This document shows, one piece after another, positions 27,862 to 36,362 of a stretch of DNA of 64,000 nucleotides. Each line of letters starts with the position of its first letter. Within the stretch, counting starts at the first letter, position 1. Made by a program: the position numbers and the translations under genes. The notes beneath the pieces were generated by a model. That model was not told where the DNA came from, searched no databases, and saw nothing but the letters and a program-made list of their open reading frames with translations. Origin of the DNA: Paracoccaceae bacterium (GTDB lineage: Bacteria > Pseudomonadota > Alphaproteobacteria > Rhodobacterales > Rhodobacteraceae); NCBI GenBank assembly GCA_024742405.1, contig JANSYP010000004.1:124001-188000 (forward strand), read 5' to 3'.

Positions 27862-29121
27862 TCACGTGCCGAACATGTCGCCCGTGATCCCCGAATACCA
27901 TCCCTCGGATTCCTCGTAGGTGGCGCGTCGCAATTCATCCGTCTCTCCGACCTGGGAAATGAACCCGTCCACGCGCGCGATCTTTTCCGCCGTCGGCTCG
28001 TAAGTGGCCCCGACCTTCACGCCATCTTCGGCATCGATCAGGCTCCAGCAGGTGTTGGCATAGCGCGCCGGAAACTGCGTTGACCCGATTAGCGCGGCGC
28101 GCACGGCATTCGCACAGACCTTGGCCTGCGAATTGGCCGAGAACCCGGATTTGGGCATGTCGCCCTGCTGGCTGGCATCGCCCAGCACATAAATGTCCGG
28201 GTCGGCCTTCGAGGACATGTCGACCGCATTCACCGGCGCCCAGTTGCCCTCGGTCACGCCGGCGATATCGGCGATCCGGCCCGCCTTCATCGCCGGGATC
28301 ACGTTGCAGACATCGACCTCCAGAAGATCGCCATCGATGTCGAGCGTCATCGCGGCGGGGTCCACCGACACGTTGCCACCGCCGAAATCTTCCCCGACCC
28401 AATCGATCATACCGGGATAGTGCCGCGCCCAGCCTTCTTCGAAGAGCGCCATCTTGGAAAATTTCGGCTTGGGGTCGGCAATGACGATCTTGGCGGTCGG
28501 GTTCCGGTCGCGAAGCACGTGGGCCACCATGGAGACCCGTTCATAGGGCCCCGGCGGGCAACGATAGGGATTGGGCGGGGCCACCATCGCAAAGACGCCG
28601 CCTTCGGGCATCGCGTCGACCTGCGCCTTCAGCAGTTCCGTCTGCGATCCGGCCTTGTAGGCATGGGGCATCGCGTTCTGGGCTGAGATATCCCAGCCCG
28701 GGACCGAGCCTTCGACGAAATCGATCCCCGGGCTCAGGATCAGCTTGTCATAGGGGAGCGTCGCTCCGCCGGCGAGCGTCACTGTCCTGGCCGCGCGATC
28801 GACCCCGATCGCCCAGTCATGGACGACATTGACCCCGGCGGCGGCCAGCGGGCCGTAGGAATGCGTGATGTCCCGCAGGGTCTTGAATCCCCCGAGGTAG
28901 AGGTTCGAGAAAAAGCAGGTCGCATAGGTCCGCGATGGCTCGACCAACGTTACGGCGATACCGCCATCGGAATCCTTGGCGATGTACCGTGCCGCTGTGG
29001 CGCCCCCCGCGCCGCCACCGATCACGACGACCCTGGATCGTCCATGCCCTTGGGCCAAGACGGCCGGAGCGGCCAGCGTGGCGGCACCTCCGGCCAAAAC
29101 ACTGCGTCTGTTCAGGGTCAT
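27862..29121 (-). CDS. soxF: FCC-type sulfide/thiol dehydrogenase flavoprotein (SoxF-like)
   Basis: A 419-residue FAD-dependent oxidoreductase of the flavocytochrome c sulfide dehydrogenase type. It has a twin-arginine leader (LNRRSVLAGGAATLAAPAVLA), an FAD-binding VVVIGGGAGGATAARYI, the conserved cysteine region YATCFFSNLYLGG, and the C-terminal FAD segment DIYVLGDAS followed by the FCC-type tail. ATG 29121 has GGGAGGAGAGG upstream. The cytochrome subunit is not in the window. It lies downstream of soxY and soxZ on the same strand with a gap of 248 bases that contains no recognisable gene. Confidence 0.85.
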   Translation of the reverse strand: MTLNRRSVLAGGAATLAAPAVLAQGHGRSRVVVIGGGAGGATAARYIAKDSDGGIAVTLVEPSRTYATCFFSNLYLGGFKTLRDITHSYGPLAAAGVNVVHDWAIGVDRAARTVTLAGGATLPYDKLILSPGIDFVEGSVPGWDISAQNAMPHAYKAGSQTELLKAQVDAMPEGGVFAMVAPPNPYRCPPGPYERVSMVAHVLRDRNPTAKIVIADPKPKFSKMALFEEGWARHYPGMIDWVGEDFGGGNVSVDPAAMTLDIDGDLLEVDVCNVIPAMKAGRIADIAGVTEGNWAPVNAVDMSSKADPDIYVLGDASQQGDMPKSGFSANSQAKVCANAVRAALIGSTQFPARYANTCWSLIDAEDGVKVGATYEPTAEKIARVDGFISQVGETDELRRATYEESEGWYSGITGDMFGT

Positions 29122-29369
29122 GTCCTCTCCTCCCATTTCCTCGCGCCGGCCGCCGTGAGTTCCGCTGCGTGCGGCGTGCCTGTCGCGTGACTTGCTTTGG
29201 CGGTCGCTTTTGTTCTCGTCCGGCGGGCTTTGGCGGCGCTATCGCGCCGGAGCCGAACGGGCCGTCGCTGGGCACGACTTTCGCCCTCCGCCGAACCCGC
29301 ACGTCAGCGTGTCCGGCCTCTTTCCGGCGCGACGCTTGCGCATGTCCCGCCGTCGCCGGAGTGTCCCGC

Positions 29370-29699
29370 TCAGGTCACGGAGATCGCCTTCGCCGCGGTA
29401 TAAACAGCGCCGTCATCGTCATGCCATGCGAACTGGAACACGCCTGAGCGAGTGACCTGCGCGTCGAACTCGAAGAAGGGGTTGGTCGAGATCCCCGGCC
29501 GCAAGTCCACGTCCACCACGGTTTCACCGTCGAACGTGCAGTGCAGGCGATGGATGATGGAGCGCGGCAGCGGTACGCCAGCGCTGTCCAGACGGTGGCC
29601 GGTTTCCATCTGGTGCGTGATCTGGGTCTTGATGGTGATGACGTCGCCAGCCCCGGCCGTGTCGGGCAGCTTGATCCTGGTTTTCACCCCTGTCGCCAT
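29370..29699 (-). CDS. soxZ: SoxZ sulfur-carrier partner protein
   Basis: A 109-residue SoxZ-like protein (TRIKLPDTAGAGDVITIKTQ, then QMETGHRLDSAGVPLPRSIIHRL, and a C-terminal IgG-like strand pair). It lacks a signal peptide and would be exported bound to Tat-dependent SoxY. Its ATG overlaps the soxY TGA by one base. SoxYZ normally carries thiosulfate-derived sulfur on SoxY cysteine; here no soxXAB or soxCD genes are nearby. Confidence 0.9.
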   Translation of the reverse strand: MATGVKTRIKLPDTAGAGDVITIKTQITHQMETGHRLDSAGVPLPRSIIHRLHCTFDGETVVDVDLRPGISTNPFFEFDAQVTRSGVFQFAWHDDDGAVYTAAKAISVT

Positions 29700-30121
29700 C
29701 AGCCGCACCCGCCGATCAGAACGTCGATATGCTGCGTCTTCCGGCACACGGTGCCATCCGGCATCCGCGCAAGGGCCACTACCTGTTGCGGCCCGGCCAA
29801 ACGGATGCGTGTGACAACGCGGTGCGTGACCGCCATCGCGCCGAACTGCACTGAGACGACCGCCTTGACGGGATTGGCCGGCGCGATCAGCAAGACCTCC
29901 TCGGCGCCAGGCGCGTCGACTTCAACCCGCACTCGGTACCCGTCTTCGACCGACTCTGGCAGGTCCAGAGTTATCCCGTCGGAGCGTACGGGCGCATCGC
30001 CGATGAACGCCGCGATCACCTCGTCGGCGTCAGGTTCAGCCGGCTGTGCGCGTGCCGGCAACCCGATCCCGGCCCAGGTGGCACATGCGGTGGTCATCAT
30101 CGTGCGTCGCGTCAGACGCAT
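29699..30121 (-). CDS. soxY: SoxY sulfur-carrier protein
   Basis: A 140-residue protein with a Tat-type leader (LTRRTMMTTACATWAGIGLPARA) and the SoxY fold. It ends DVLIGGCG and then stops, so the carrier Cys139 is present, but the family's usual final glycine of GGCGG is missing. GAGGAGGGGG upstream supports ATG 30121. It is translationally coupled to soxZ. Lying amid PQQ genes with two SoxYZ-like fusions, it may serve the same relay rather than thiosulfate oxidation. Confidence 0.88.
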   Translation of the reverse strand: MRLTRRTMMTTACATWAGIGLPARAQPAEPDADEVIAAFIGDAPVRSDGITLDLPESVEDGYRVRVEVDAPGAEEVLLIAPANPVKAVVSVQFGAMAVTHRVVTRIRLAGPQQVVALARMPDGTVCRKTQHIDVLIGGCG

Positions 30122-30329
30122 CGCCCCCTCCTCAACCGATACGCAGGAGTCCTGCCTACCGCATCGGCGCGACGTCGGTTTTCACATCCCGGTGAGGCGC
30201 TGTGGTGAGTGCGGTTGCGATCGGGCTGGTTGGCCAATCCGCCAGCGGCTCACGGCGGCGCAACAATGCTCGTGCAGGTGCATGGGCCAGCATGAAATGC
30301 CCCGCTGAGCCTCGAGGCCGCAGTCTGTC

Positions 30330-30533
30330 TCAGGCGTCGCGTTCGCCGGGGGACACCCTGCGGCACCGCCAGCTTTGGATGGTGAACTTGGGATGCGTGT
30401 CGACCCATATCGCAAGCTGCGGCTGGGCGCGCACCAGGCATTGAATCGGTGTAATGCCGTCAAACAGAAGGCTCCGCTCGCGACAGTCTTCGGGCGCACC
30501 CGACAAGCACGCGACAAACAACAGTTCGATCAT
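30330..30533 (-). CDS. Small conserved hypothetical protein
   Basis: A 67-residue product beginning MIELLFVACLSGAPEDC and containing ERSLLFDGITPIQCLVRAQPQLA and WVDTHPKFTIQSWRC. I recall similar 65-75 residue proteins with the ELLFVAC opening in many alphaproteobacteria, of unknown function. Four cysteines are spread along the chain. ATG 30533 is chosen because the family begins at this Met; GTG 30548 five codons earlier is possible. It lies alone between soxY and the sensor kinase gene. Confidence 0.6.
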   Translation of the reverse strand: MIELLFVACLSGAPEDCRERSLLFDGITPIQCLVRAQPQLAIWVDTHPKFTIQSWRCRRVSPGERDA

Positions 30534-30686
30534 GTCCCTACTCACCACTACCGGCCTCGATCGAGGCCACTACGGTGTCCAATCTAGCGTCTGAGCCGCG
30601 GGTTTTACGTCAAGGCGGCTGATAGCCTTGTTTGCTTTGCCTCGTTATGTGCTTTTTGCTCACGCATTGAACGATGATGAGACGCC

Positions 30687-32285
30687 ATGTCCTCAAATCC
30701 AGTCAAGACGAAAACGCTGTCCCTACGCACCCGGCTCGGCATCGGAGCGGCTGTCCTGGGCGCGGGGAGCCTGCTGACCGCAGCCATCCTCTATATCGGA
30801 ATGCAACTCGTGGCGGATCGACTGGAGACGGCACTGGCGTCGGAGACGCGCATGGCGCGCTATGCCACGCTATCGACGCAGGCCGCGACATTCCTCGTGG
30901 TGGCCACGGAGGCTGTGCAGACCGGGCAACCCACCGACATCCGCATGGATCGGGTTTCGCCGATTGTCGATCGATTGCGCTCAACGTTCCTTCTGCTGCG
31001 CGAGGATGTGAAGGATGCCGTGCGCGCGGCGGAGGCTTTGGGTCTGGACGAACAGGCCCGTTATGGCACGCAGTCGCTTGGACTTGCACGGATGGAGGCG
31101 CTGCTCGACAGCGCGCTGCGAGGGCTTGGGGGAGACGGCGACGACCCGTCGGCTCTGCGCGCTCATATCGACTCCTTCGCGTCCAATTTCGACCCGCTGC
31201 TCAGTCAGGCCGTCAATACAGAGGTGCTGTTTCGCAATGCGATCCTCGACGGGATCAAGACGCTCCGGCAAACGCTGAGCCTGACCGCGCTCGGGATTGC
31301 GGCGCTCAGCGTTCTGCTGACCGCCGGGTTCTATTTCAGGCTGATCCGGCCGCAATTCGCGCGGCTCGACCGGTTGCGGGCCGCCGCGCACCGGGTCGGG
31401 CAGGAAGACTTCGGGGTTGCCCTGCCGGAGACCCGGCAAGACGAAATCGGGCAGCTCTATTCGGAGACCAACCGGATGGCTGCCGCGCTGTCTGACCGGA
31501 AGGAGGCCGTGCGGTCGGAGTGGTCACGGCTCAACGCCACGATCGATGCCCGGACCAAAGAGCTGCGCGCGGCCAACGTGAAGCTGTCGGAGATAGATGA
31601 GAATCGCCGCCGACTCTTTGCCGATATCAGCCACGAGCTGCGCACGCCTTTGACTGTCATCCTGATGGAGGCGCAGATCGGCAAGACCAGCGGTTCGGAC
31701 GCTGGGGCAGCTTTTTCGACCATCGAATCCCGCGCGGCGCGGCTGAACCGACGGATCGATGATCTGTTGCGCGTGGCGCGGTCGGACAACGGGCAACTGG
31801 CCTTGGATCCGGGTCCGGTCGGGATCGCTGAGCTGATTGCGGCCGTCACCGAGGAAGTTCAGGCAGAGATCGACAATGCGGGCATGGCGCTGACCACCGG
31901 GCCCCTGCCCGATGGAACCTTGTGGTGCGACCCCAACTGGGCCCGGCAAGTGCTGGTGGGGTTGGTGCGCAATACGATCCGGCATGCCCGCGAGGGCGGA
32001 CATGTACATTTCGCCGCCGATCTATCCGCTGATACGGCCGACATTGCGGTGCTCGACAACGGTCCGGGGATCGCCGAGGCGGATCAGGCCCGCGTGTTTG
32101 ACCGCTTTTCCCAGGCTGGCGGCGACAAGGGCCACGGGTTCGGTATCGGCCTGGCTCTGGCGCGCTGGGTAATCGAAACGCAAGGCGGAGACATCTCGTT
32201 GACGAGCCCTGTGCCGCAAGGTCAGGCGCTTGGCGATGCACCCGGTACAAAAATCGTGGTTCGCTTGCCTCTGGAGGAAGGCTAG
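30687..32285 (+). CDS. Membrane sensor histidine kinase
   Basis: A 532-residue kinase with two membrane segments (about residues 15-40 and 195-215) around a periplasmic helical sensor domain, then a HAMP linker, HisKA with His316 in FADISHELRTP, and HATPase motifs (DNGPGIAE, GHGFGIGLALARWV). It lies ten bases upstream of an OmpR regulator and just before pqqA. The pair probably senses a periplasmic signal linked to methanol or PQQ metabolism; the signal is unknown. Confidence 0.88.
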   Translation: MSSNPVKTKTLSLRTRLGIGAAVLGAGSLLTAAILYIGMQLVADRLETALASETRMARYATLSTQAATFLVVATEAVQTGQPTDIRMDRVSPIVDRLRSTFLLLREDVKDAVRAAEALGLDEQARYGTQSLGLARMEALLDSALRGLGGDGDDPSALRAHIDSFASNFDPLLSQAVNTEVLFRNAILDGIKTLRQTLSLTALGIAALSVLLTAGFYFRLIRPQFARLDRLRAAAHRVGQEDFGVALPETRQDEIGQLYSETNRMAAALSDRKEAVRSEWSRLNATIDARTKELRAANVKLSEIDENRRRLFADISHELRTPLTVILMEAQIGKTSGSDAGAAFSTIESRAARLNRRIDDLLRVARSDNGQLALDPGPVGIAELIAAVTEEVQAEIDNAGMALTTGPLPDGTLWCDPNWARQVLVGLVRNTIRHAREGGHVHFAADLSADTADIAVLDNGPGIAEADQARVFDRFSQAGGDKGHGFGIGLALARWVIETQGGDISLTSPVPQGQALGDAPGTKIVVRLPLEEG

Positions 32286-32294
32286 AATGCCGCC

Positions 32295-32996
32295 ATGGTG
32301 TCACGATTACTGATCATCGACGACGATCCACAGATCACATCTGCCTTGGTCCGTGGCCTTACGTTGCACAATTACTGTGCCGAAGCCGAAAACCGCGCGG
32401 ACCGTGCGTTGCAACGCCTGACGACGGAAGAGTTTTCCGGCGCGATCGTCGATGTGATGCTGGGCGCCGACAACGGCATCGATCTGGTGCGCACGGCACG
32501 ACAGGCCGGGGTCACCCTGCCGATCCTGATGCTGTCGGCCCTATCCGAAGTCGAGCATCGCACCGCCGGCCTTGAGGCCGGGGCGGATGACTATGTGGTG
32601 AAGCCGTTCTCCTTTGACGAACTGGTGGCCCGGCTGCGGGTACAGGAAAACCGGGTGGGCGCTCAACGCGCGGAACCGGCGCAGATGGACCCCGTCACGC
32701 GCACGCTGCATCGCGGGACCGACAGCGTGACCCTGACGGAACGGGAGTATGCGCTTTTGGATCTGCTTGCGCAAAACGCCGGCACACCGATGTCGCGCGG
32801 AACGCTATACGACGCGCTATGGCAGTCCGAAGGGGCCAGCACCGAAAACGTGGTGGATGTTTATATCGGGTATCTGCGCAAGAAACTGTCCCAGGCGGAC
32901 TTCGGATACGAGATCAAAACACTGCGAAGTCGAGGGTTTTGTCTGGAAAATCGCGCTGCGGGGCGGGAATCGCGCCGGACACAGACCAAAGTCTAA
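32295..32996 (+). CDS. OmpR-family response regulator
   Basis: A 233-residue regulator. The receiver has IDDD at about residues 8-11 and phosphoacceptor Asp53 (GAIVDVMLG), with the conserved Lys in YVVKPFSFDEL. The C-terminal winged helix (LTEREYALLDLLAQNAGTPM, then VVDVYIGYLRKKL) is OmpR type. It is paired with the kinase upstream, and its nearest downstream target candidate is the pqqA promoter region (32997-33085), which carries AAAATAAGAGTCG. Confidence 0.9.
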   Translation: MVSRLLIIDDDPQITSALVRGLTLHNYCAEAENRADRALQRLTTEEFSGAIVDVMLGADNGIDLVRTARQAGVTLPILMLSALSEVEHRTAGLEAGADDYVVKPFSFDELVARLRVQENRVGAQRAEPAQMDPVTRTLHRGTDSVTLTEREYALLDLLAQNAGTPMSRGTLYDALWQSEGASTENVVDVYIGYLRKKLSQADFGYEIKTLRSRGFCLENRAAGRESRRTQTKV

Positions 32997-33085
32997 GACA
33001 CTCTCAGAAAATAAGAGTCGCTTGATCCGACACCATCTGCCACTTCTGATGGGGCAAAAAACCCAGTGGTGGAAGGAGACATCTA

Positions 33086-33184
33086 ATGGCTTGGACGAAA
33101 CCCATTATTCGTGAAATCGAGTGCGGCATGGAAATCAACATGTACGGCCCGGAGAACGAAGACGAGCGTGAAACGCTGATCTAA
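33086..33184 (+). CDS. pqqA: PQQ precursor peptide PqqA
   Basis: A 32-residue peptide that is the substrate from which PQQ is built. The conserved Glu16 and Tyr20 that are cross-linked by PqqE lie in CGMEINMYGP. ATG 33086 is preceded by AAGGAG. The conserved N terminus AWTKPIIREIE is typical of PqqA. It is followed by a hairpin that covers the pqqB start. Confidence 0.97.
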   Translation: MAWTKPIIREIECGMEINMYGPENEDERETLI

Positions 33185-33188
33185 TCGC

Positions 33189-33224
33189 TTCGCGCGCGAC
33201 TGCTCATGCGTATTCGCGCGCGAA
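33189..33224 (+). promoter_or_regulatory. Hairpin between pqqA and pqqB enclosing the pqqB start codon
   Basis: TTCGCGCGCGA (33189-33199) pairs with TCGCGCGCGAA (33214-33224), an 11-bp stem with a 14-base loop that contains the pqqB ATG (33206-33208). It begins four bases after the pqqA stop. Such a stem would stabilise the short pqqA message and reduce pqqB translation, consistent with the known excess of pqqA transcript in other methylotrophs. Effect here is inferred. Confidence 0.65.
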
Positions 33225-34102
33225 TCCTCGGCGCCGCCGCAGGCGGTGGTCTTCCGCAATGGAATTGCGGTTGCACCAATTGCGATCTTGCGCGCGCCGG
33301 AACAATACCTTCTCAGACCCAGTCCTCTTTGGCTGTCACAGGTGACGGAACCAATTGGGCTGTGCTGAACGCTTCGCCCGACATCAGACTCCAGCTGTCG
33401 CAAGCCCAGTCTCTCTTCCCTACCGGCCTGCGACAGCTTCCTCTCACGTCCGTACTCGTGACCAATGGCGATATCGACCATGTGGCGGGCCTTCTCACCT
33501 TGCGCGAGATGCAGCCCTTTACCCTGTTCGCCACCCAGGGGATCCACGATGTCCTAGCCCAAAACCCCATTTTCGACGCCTTGAACGCATCCGTCGTCGC
33601 CCGTGAGGCGATTGCCCTCGAGATGCCGTTCGAACTGGCGCCCGGTCTGACCGCGACGCTCTTTCCCGTGCCCGGTAAAGTTCCGCTGTATCTCGAAGGA
33701 GAGAGCGTGAAGACCGACATGATCGGCGACCAGACCGTTGGGGTGGAGTTGAAGACCGACAGCCAACGCGCCTATTACATCCCCGGTTGCGCCCTGTTGA
33801 ATGACGATTTGCGGACCCGGCTTCAGGGGGCCGATCTGCTGTTTTTCGATGGCACGCTCTGGGAAGACGACGAGATGGTCCGCGCCGGTCTCGGTCAGAA
33901 GACCGGAAAACGCATGGGACACATGTCGATGAACGGGCCGGATGGGTCGATTGCAGCTTTTGTCGGTCTCGACATCGGGCGCAGGGTGTTCGTTCATATG
34001 AACAACACCAACCCGGTGCTGCGTCCGGATTCGTCCGAGAAAGCACAGGCCGAAACCGCCGGGTGGACCATCGGTCAAGACGGAATGGAGATCAGCCTAT
34101 GA
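33206..34102 (+). CDS. pqqB: PqqB, MBL-fold PQQ biosynthesis oxygenase
   Basis: A 298-residue metallo-beta-lactamase-fold protein (GAAAGGGLPQWNCGCTNC, the family N terminus; then NGDIDHVAGLLTLRE with metal ligands). PqqB hydroxylates the tyrosine moiety of the PQQ intermediate. Its start codon lies in the loop of a hairpin and no Shine-Dalgarno is visible. It overlaps pqqC by four bases. Confidence 0.95.
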   Translation: MRIRARILGAAAGGGLPQWNCGCTNCDLARAGTIPSQTQSSLAVTGDGTNWAVLNASPDIRLQLSQAQSLFPTGLRQLPLTSVLVTNGDIDHVAGLLTLREMQPFTLFATQGIHDVLAQNPIFDALNASVVAREAIALEMPFELAPGLTATLFPVPGKVPLYLEGESVKTDMIGDQTVGVELKTDSQRAYYIPGCALLNDDLRTRLQGADLLFFDGTLWEDDEMVRAGLGQKTGKRMGHMSMNGPDGSIAAFVGLDIGRRVFVHMNNTNPVLRPDSSEKAQAETAGWTIGQDGMEISL

Positions 34103-34851
34103 CCCAGAGCCGCGAAGAGTTCGAAGCCCGCCTGCGCCAGATCGGCGCCGAACGGTACCATGACCTGCACCCGTTCCACGATCTGCTCCATGGCGGCGGT
34201 TGCACGCCGGATCAGGTGCGTGCCTGGGTGATCAACCGCTACTACTACCAGATCTCGATCCCGATGAAGGACGCGGCCTTCATGTCCCGCGTCGAGGATC
34301 CCGACCTGCGGCGGCAATGGCGGTCGCGGATCGAAGATCATGACGGCACCGACGACAACGAAGGCGGCATCCGGCGCTGGCTGCGGCTCGCCGAGGCGGT
34401 GGGGCTCGACCCCGACTATGTTGCGTCGACCGATGGTGTGCTGCCGGCGACCAAGTTCGCCGTGGATGCCTATGTGCGCTACGTGCGCGAAAAGACCCTG
34501 CTGGAGGCCGTCGCGGCATCGCTGACCGAGCTTTTCGCGCCCAAGATCCACGCCAACCGCATCCAGGGGCTGCTCAAGAACTACGATTTTGCCGACGACA
34601 GTTCGCTCGCCTATTTCAAGAATCGTCTGAAAGAGGCGCCCAAGGACGTGGCTTTCGGCCTGGGCTGGGTGCTGGACCATGCCGACACCGCCGAAAAGCA
34701 GGACGCTGCCGCCAAGGCGCTGATCTTCAAGACGGACGTGCTCTGGTCCCAGCTCGATGCACTCTGGGGCGCCTATGTGGAGCCGGCGCGCATCCCGCCG
34801 GGCGCCTGGCGTCCGGACGAAGGACTCCTGCTGCAGAAGAGGGCCTCGTGA
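34099..34851 (+). CDS. pqqC: PqqC, pyrroloquinoline-quinone synthase
   Basis: A 250-residue cofactor-free oxidase that performs the final ring closure and oxidation to PQQ. Typical sequence YHDLHPFHDLLHGGGCTPDQ and VINRYYYQISIPMKDA is present, with helical bundle length as expected. ATG 34099 overlaps the pqqB stop. It overlaps pqqD at its own stop. Confidence 0.95.
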   Translation: MTQSREEFEARLRQIGAERYHDLHPFHDLLHGGGCTPDQVRAWVINRYYYQISIPMKDAAFMSRVEDPDLRRQWRSRIEDHDGTDDNEGGIRRWLRLAEAVGLDPDYVASTDGVLPATKFAVDAYVRYVREKTLLEAVAASLTELFAPKIHANRIQGLLKNYDFADDSSLAYFKNRLKEAPKDVAFGLGWVLDHADTAEKQDAAAKALIFKTDVLWSQLDALWGAYVEPARIPPGAWRPDEGLLLQKRAS

Positions 34852-35126
34852 TGCTGGCGACCGAAGTTCCCGCGATACCCCGCGGTGTCCGGCTGCATTT
34901 CGACAGGGTTCGGGATGCCTGGGTTTTGCTGGCGCCGGAACGCGCCGTGACGCTCGATCCGATCGGCCACGCCATTCTCAGCGAGGTGGACGGCCGGCGC
35001 AGCTTTGGCGAGATCATCAAGGAACTGGCGGCCAAGTACAACGCGCCCGCCGACCAGATCCAGGCGGACAGCGGCGGGTTTCTCGACGCGCTGTGCAACC
35101 GCCGTTTTCTCGACGTGGTCACATGA
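34851..35126 (+). CDS. pqqD: PqqD, PqqA-binding chaperone
   Basis: A 91-residue peptide-binding protein that presents PqqA to PqqE (AIPRGVRLHFDRVRDAWVLL, then ERAVTLDPIGHAIL). The ATG overlaps the pqqC stop by one base; a GTG three bases earlier is equally possible. It is separate from pqqC here, not fused. It overlaps pqqE by four bases. Confidence 0.93.
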   Translation: MLATEVPAIPRGVRLHFDRVRDAWVLLAPERAVTLDPIGHAILSEVDGRRSFGEIIKELAAKYNAPADQIQADSGGFLDALCNRRFLDVVT

Positions 35127-36229
35127 CGGCGCCCCCTCCCATCGCGATGCTGGCGGAGCTGACCCATCGCTGTCCGCTGTCCTGCCCCTATTGCTCTAAC
35201 CCGGTGGAACTGGCCCGGCTGGATCAGGAGCTCGACACCGAAACCTGGGCGCGCGTCTTTCGCGAAGCCGCGGATCTAGGCGTGCTGCAATTGCACCTGT
35301 CGGGCGGCGAGCCCGCCTCTCGCCGGGACCTGACCCATCTGGTCCGCGCGGCACGCGACGCGGGTCTCTACACCAATCTCATCACGTCCGGCATCGGGCT
35401 CAGCCAGCAGCGTCTGGCCGAGCTTGACGAGGCCGGCCTCGACCATGTGCAACTGTCGCTTCAGGGTACCAACCCGGAAATGGCCGACGAGATCGGCGGC
35501 TACAAGGGCGGGTTCAAACGCAAGATGCAGGTGGCCGAATGGATCGGCGCCATCGGCTTTCCTCTGACGCTGAATGTCGTGCTGCACCGGCGCAACCTGC
35601 ACCAGTTGCCACGCGCGTTGGAGATGGCCGTCGAGATGGGCGCCCGCCGGATCGAAGTTGCGACCGTGCAGTTCCACGGCTGGGCGCTGCAGAATCGCGA
35701 CGCGCTTATGCCGACGCGGGAGCAGGCCAAGGAAGCCATGGCGACCGTCGCCCAGGCACGCAAGGATCTCAAGGGCACGCTCGTCGTCGATTTCGTGCCG
35801 GCGGATTATCACGATGATTTCCCCAAGCGCTGCATGGGCGGGTGGGGCACATCGGGGCTCAACGTGGCGCCCGACGGTGAGGTTCTGCCCTGCCATGCGG
35901 CCCAGTCGATCCCGCACATGACATTCGACAATGTCCGGGAGAAGCCTCTGAAGGACATCTGGTACAAATCGAGTTCCTTCAATGCCTATCGGGGCACGGA
36001 GTGGATGCAGGAGCCCTGCCAGAGCTGTGACCGCAAGACCGTCGATTTCGGCGGGTGCCGGTGCCAGGCGATGGCGATCGTCGGCGATGCCTCTGCGACC
36101 GACCCTGTCTGCATCAAGTCTCCGCACCACGCGGCGCTGCAGGCCCAGGCTGACGCGCACTCGGCCAAGGTCGATGCGCCACTGACCTATCGTGTCGGGC
36201 CGGTCAAAGCCCGCGAGCCGGTCACATAG
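35123..36229 (+). CDS. pqqE: PqqE radical SAM enzyme
   Basis: A 368-residue radical SAM enzyme that forms the Glu-Tyr carbon-carbon bond in PqqA. The radical SAM cluster CPLSCPYC is at about residues 17-24, and the C-terminal SPASM cysteines appear in PKRCMGGWG, EVLPCHAA, EPCQSCDRKTVDFGGCRCQ and DPVCIKSP. It closes the pqqABCDE operon and is followed by a strong terminator at 36317-36343. Confidence 0.95.
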   Translation: MTAPPPIAMLAELTHRCPLSCPYCSNPVELARLDQELDTETWARVFREAADLGVLQLHLSGGEPASRRDLTHLVRAARDAGLYTNLITSGIGLSQQRLAELDEAGLDHVQLSLQGTNPEMADEIGGYKGGFKRKMQVAEWIGAIGFPLTLNVVLHRRNLHQLPRALEMAVEMGARRIEVATVQFHGWALQNRDALMPTREQAKEAMATVAQARKDLKGTLVVDFVPADYHDDFPKRCMGGWGTSGLNVAPDGEVLPCHAAQSIPHMTFDNVREKPLKDIWYKSSSFNAYRGTEWMQEPCQSCDRKTVDFGGCRCQAMAIVGDASATDPVCIKSPHHAALQAQADAHSAKVDAPLTYRVGPVKAREPVT

Positions 36230-36316
36230 TACCTGCATCCCGGGCGGTCCCGTAAAGGGACAATTGCCGTACCGGCAGCGCCGATCGACCCAAGAGCGCA
36301 CGACCAGCCCGAAAGA

Positions 36317-36343
36317 AAAGAGGCGCCGGTCAGGCGCCTCTTT
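36317..36343. terminator. Bidirectional rho-independent terminator
   Basis: AAAGAGGCGCC (36317-36327) and GGCGCCTCTTT (36333-36343) form a perfect 11-bp stem with a GGTCA loop. T-rich sequence lies on both sides (CTTTTCTTTC on the minus strand). It separates pqqE from the converging sugar binding-protein gene. Confidence 0.85.
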
Positions 36344-36362
36344 CAGTCAATTGTGCTGCGGC

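Noticed and set aside
29122-29369. Possible lost cytochrome subunit gene between soxZ and soxF
   Set aside because: No CxxCH motif or coherent frame was found in the 248-base gap on either strand.
30182-30517. 111-codon leftward frame overlapping the small conserved gene
   Set aside because: It is rich in Arg, Ser and Pro, with no conserved feature. The overlapping frame ending at 30330 has a recognisable N terminus.
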